The position numbers were made by a program, and so were the translations under genes. Below the pieces are notes generated by a model. It was not told the origin of the DNA and made no database searches. It saw only the letters and a program-made list of their open reading frames with translations. From Paramecium pentaurelia (Eukaryota > Ciliophora > Oligohymenophorea > Peniculida > Parameciidae): a stretch of 64,000 nt of DNA. This document shows positions 61,072 through 64,000 of the stretch, piece after piece (within the stretch, counting starts at the first letter, position 1; each line of letters starts with the position of its first letter). The DNA lies in contig CAJJDO010000012.1 of assembly GCA_905183005.1 (NCBI GenBank), forward strand, positions 62,001-126,000. Direction: 5' to 3'.

Positions 61072-62049
61072 GTAAGAATGAAAAAAAATATATAGAATAA
61101 CAATTATATTTCATACTCTATTCATCAATAAATTAATAGTAATTTATTATTGATTCATGATCAAAATATAGACATAAATAAATTTAATGTCCCATTAATG
61201 AATAACCCAAGATTGTAAACCAAATAAATTAGATTGATATAAGATATATTACGGTTTATTTAATACTGAAATAATCTATAGATATTATAGAATTAGATTA
61301 TTTATTTAGAAGCAAGATTAAATGCATAAAGAAGAAAGATATTTTATAGAATTAATAGCTATAATATTCAATTATATGCAATGATTTCAATCTTACAAAC
61401 GCTAGACGAAATCACAATACTATCTATTTTTATATTTATATTTACTAGAAATATCAGACATGAATCTATCTTAGGTTTATTTAAATAATTTAGCTTATGA
61501 ATTTAAGAATGTTTAAAGGTCTAATTTATTTATCAAACAATAATATTATAATTATCTATAAGAGGATTCTTATTTATATTTTATTTTTAATAAATTCTCA
61601 TAGAATTATTAAGAAGAATCATGTTGAGGTAGGCATTATTTAGAATTTGTAACATAGATTAATAAAAAAATATTTAAACAATTAAATTTTTATTAAATTG
61701 GAATTGAAATAAATATAGAATAGATTTACACATTGTAAATTAAGAAATGAAGAAATCGAATATACAATTTACTAAAAATAATCTTCAACAACAGCCCTCA
61801 TTCTTCTATTATTACTAGGTCTAATTTGTTGTTACTAGCTAAGCTTTTGGTTATTCTCTTGGCTAAACTACATCATTCTTCTTTTTGATACCAATAGATC
61901 CAATCTTGATTCCATAAACCTAAAAATCATTTTTTTTTAATTACTTCTTAAGTAGGATCTATTTCCCCACTATCAATTTTCTTTAATACTTAATTAGCCA
62001 TAGTTTCAAACACATTATCAACATTTTCACCTGTTTTAGCTGAAGTTTC
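61072..62049. repeat. 978-bp exact direct repeat, copy 2
   Basis: Second copy of the block at 60093-61070. Here the Rab2 gene continues into a full gene on the right, so this copy is likely the genuine locus. Its left 710 bp (61072-61784) are noncoding. Confidence 0.9.
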
Positions 62050-62591
62050 AAAGTAAGCAAATCCTTATTTTTATGCATATTTCCTAGCCTCTTCTGTTTT
62101 AACTTCTCTTCTAAAGCATACTTTATTTTAACATTACCTCTCTTCTAAGTCAATCTTATTTCCTACTATAACCATCTCTATTTTATCACATGCATATCCT
62201 TAAATTTCTTGATACCATTTTTATAAATCCTCAAAAGACTGTCTACTTGTCACATCAAATACAAGTATTCCACCGATTGATCTATATTAGTTATTCATTC
62301 TATACCCTCTATAATAAGATCGCGTAATTGATTTAAAGGATTCTTGGCCTGCCTAAATATTTAAGAAATATTCATACAGTGTCCCAAATTTGTAATTTGA
62401 TTTATTTATCATTAATTTTTAGATTTCTTGATCCAAATTCTACTCCAATTGTGGCATCATGTTCATTTCTGAATCTAGAATCTGTAAATTACAAAAGTAA
62501 ACAACTTTTACCAACATCTAAACTTACTTATTTTTATCTTACTTGTATCTCCAACTATGATGAACTTAAAGAGATAATTGTAAATATTCAT
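61785..62591 (-). CDS. Rab2-family small GTPase
   Basis: Six exons (introns 25, 25, 24, 27 and 25 nt) give 226 residues. All G motifs are intact once spliced: IVGDTNVGKSCLLLQFTDSR, the switch I region DATIGVEFGSRN, WDTAGQESFKSITRSYYRG, GNKIDLEERREVK and ETSAKTGENV. The tail holds the Rab2-type GIKIG segment, then Gln-rich sequence and a terminal GCC for double geranylgeranylation. Rab2 acts between ER, Golgi and endolysosomes. The identical GQESFKSITRSYYRG block and GIKIG favour Rab2 over Rab4/14. The upstream 5' region is not duplicated. Confidence 0.92.
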
Positions 62592-63506
62592 AAATAATTT
62601 ATTTAATTAATTTTATTCAAAATAAACTTACCTATATAATTCAAAATGAAACTTTTTTCAAATCACTAAATACTATATCAAAAAAATTGATGCTTAATCA
62701 AAAATAGTATTATCATTTGAAAATTTAGAAAATGCTAGATTTATTTAATAATGTTAAAATACATTATGAGAAACTCTCAATTTTATTCTAATTAAAAATT
62801 GATTTATAAAGAAGGGAAATCAAATCATTTATAAAGAAGTTTTCTTTGAAATTAAAAAGAATATTCAAACTTATTTGACAATTAGAAAAATATAATAAAA
62901 ATATATTACTATTCTCAATTGAAATCATATATGTTAAAAAGTTATTATTTATCTTGCTCTAAGCTAGAAGTAACCTAGATATTGAATATTTAATGTCAAT
63001 AAATTTAGATTTAGTAACAAAAAAATGAATGTTTAGTAAAAATTTAAAGGCTTTTTCATATGATAAGTTTAAAAAAAATTGTAATTAAGCAATAAAAGTT
63101 TTTCTTAATTGTTAAATTCGTTAATACAAACATATTATAACTCAAAAATAAAATATATTGCTATTACTAGTTATGACTTAATTAATGAAATACAATATGG
63201 TAATAGGTGAATAAAGAAATTTATTTATTTTGGATGGATAGCTATTATTTTTTTTAATACCATTGTTCAAGCCCTAAAACTATTATGATTTCTAAAATAA
63301 AGAAATACATTTCAGTGTTACTAAAAGAATGCTATTTAGTATGTATTTGTTCTTTTTGCTTCACCAAAAATATTAATCAAAGAATATAATAGATAGTTAT
63401 ATGTTGTTTTATTTCTCAAAAATCTTAAAAGAAATTTAATAATTCCTATTCTATTAATAAGTTTGATTTCAAATATTTTGATTTAAATCATTTTTTTAAT
63501 TTATTT
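62592..63506. other. intergenic, nothing convincing
   Basis: About 915 bp between divergent genes. A plus-strand frame from ATG near 62733 is open for only about 49 codons (MLDLFNNVKIHYEKLSILFQ at the start), with no domain. Several A/T homopolymer runs. No RNA gene seen. Confidence 0.35.
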
Positions 63507-63993
63507 ATGAGAACAACTTAAGCTAAATTCGAACACGTCAGAAGTGAATAAGCACAAACTCCAATCAATGAAATTAGAGTCTCAGCTAAACGTCTTGATG
63601 GCTCTTATATCAAAAGAGCTATTGAATTATTGCTTGGCACAGAAGAAATCCCAAAATAAGACACTGTTTTTATTAAAGGAATTGATAATGCCATTCCTAA
63701 AGTATTGGTGATTAGTGAAATTGTAAGAAGAAGAGTTGTTGGATTATCTCAAGTATATAATACAATTAATTACAAAGATTAATTAAATTGGTAATACTTA
63801 AATTGTGGACAAATATGTCCCAACAGAAGAAGGATTAATTGAAGTCAATATCACTAAATAGTTGTCTATTTTAACAGTGAAATTGACAACTAAACCTACA
63901 GAGGAAGATAAAAAGTCTATTGGATACTAAGAACCTCTTCCTGAATCTGAAGTTGTTCCTTAAAGATAAAGACAATGTATTTTCATAAATTGA
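63507..63993 (+). CDS. Alba-domain nucleic-acid-binding protein
   Basis: Two exons (intron of 25 nt, GTATATAAT...CAAAG, after VVGLSQ) give 153 residues. The Alba core is clear: EIRVSAKRLDGSYIKRAIEL, DTVFIKGIDNAIPKVLVISE, IVRRRVVGLSQ, then INQIGNTQIVDKYVPTEEGL and a final strand (LSILTVKLTTK). Alba proteins bind RNA or DNA; in protists many act in mRNA regulation. The end PQRQRQ is followed by GTATTTTC, so an intron could start at 63976 and more coding sequence (such as RGG repeats) could follow outside the window; the TGA at 63991 is therefore provisional. Confidence 0.85.
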
Positions 63994-64000
63994 ATAATTA

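Noticed and set aside
1..64000. Prokaryotic-type systems: CRISPR arrays, insertion sequences, toxin-antitoxin or phage genes.
   Set aside because: No regularly spaced repeats, inverted-repeat-bounded transposase or ribosome-binding-site-led operons were seen; the window is clearly eukaryotic, with a ciliate code.

Overview
This window looks like macronuclear DNA of a Paramecium-type ciliate (Oligohymenophorea). Four things in the sequence point there. It is very AT-rich. Nearly every coding region is full of in-frame TAA and TAG, which read sensibly as glutamine, so TGA is the only stop. The introns are tiny (20 to 34 nt), nearly all starting GTA and ending TAG, less often GTG or AAG/CAG; splicing them restores frame and length in gene after gene. 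Finally, one gene encodes a phosphoglucomutase/parafusin that I recognise from Paramecium. ORFs called with the standard code are therefore mostly fragments. All models below use TAA/TAG = Gln. For most models the spliced length was checked to be a multiple of three.

Layout. 1-9 kb: LysM-GRAM protein (cut by the window edge), small Cys-pair protein, two unknown Q/N-rich proteins, p24 cargo receptor, PP4R1-like HEAT protein. 9-14.3 kb: parafusin and two unknowns. 14.8-22.6 kb: a PX-coiled-coil gene next to a PX-WD40 gene, AP-1 sigma adaptin, two related small coiled-coil genes, a Rab-like protein lacking its switch regions, COX19, and tRNA-Glu(UUC). 23-35 kb: small membrane protein, BDP1-like TFIIIB subunit, DRC10-like axonemal protein, VWA/alpha-kinase, RCC1-coiled-coil, coiled-coil, MORN and another coiled-coil protein. 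35.8-46 kb: two giant tandem paralogous membrane proteins (TmcB-like). 47-59.4 kb: MORN protein, membrane-anchored M16-like protein without its zinc motif, DUSP-USP deubiquitinase, ATG3, GMPPA-like pyrophosphorylase, two unknowns, UBE2D-type E2. 60-64 kb: an exact 978-bp duplication joined by a single N (probable assembly artefact) around a Rab2 gene, then an Alba-domain gene.

Genes are packed on both strands with 3' ends often 15-50 bp apart. Several divergent pairs share only 22-65 bp between start codons. Themes are membrane traffic (p24, AP-1, PX, Rab2, parafusin), ubiquitin/autophagy (USP, UBE2D, ATG3), cilia/cortex (DRC10, MORN, RCC1, coiled coils) and signalling (PP4R1, alpha-kinase). 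This clustering looks incidental; I see no operon-like logic and no convincing unknown multi-gene system.
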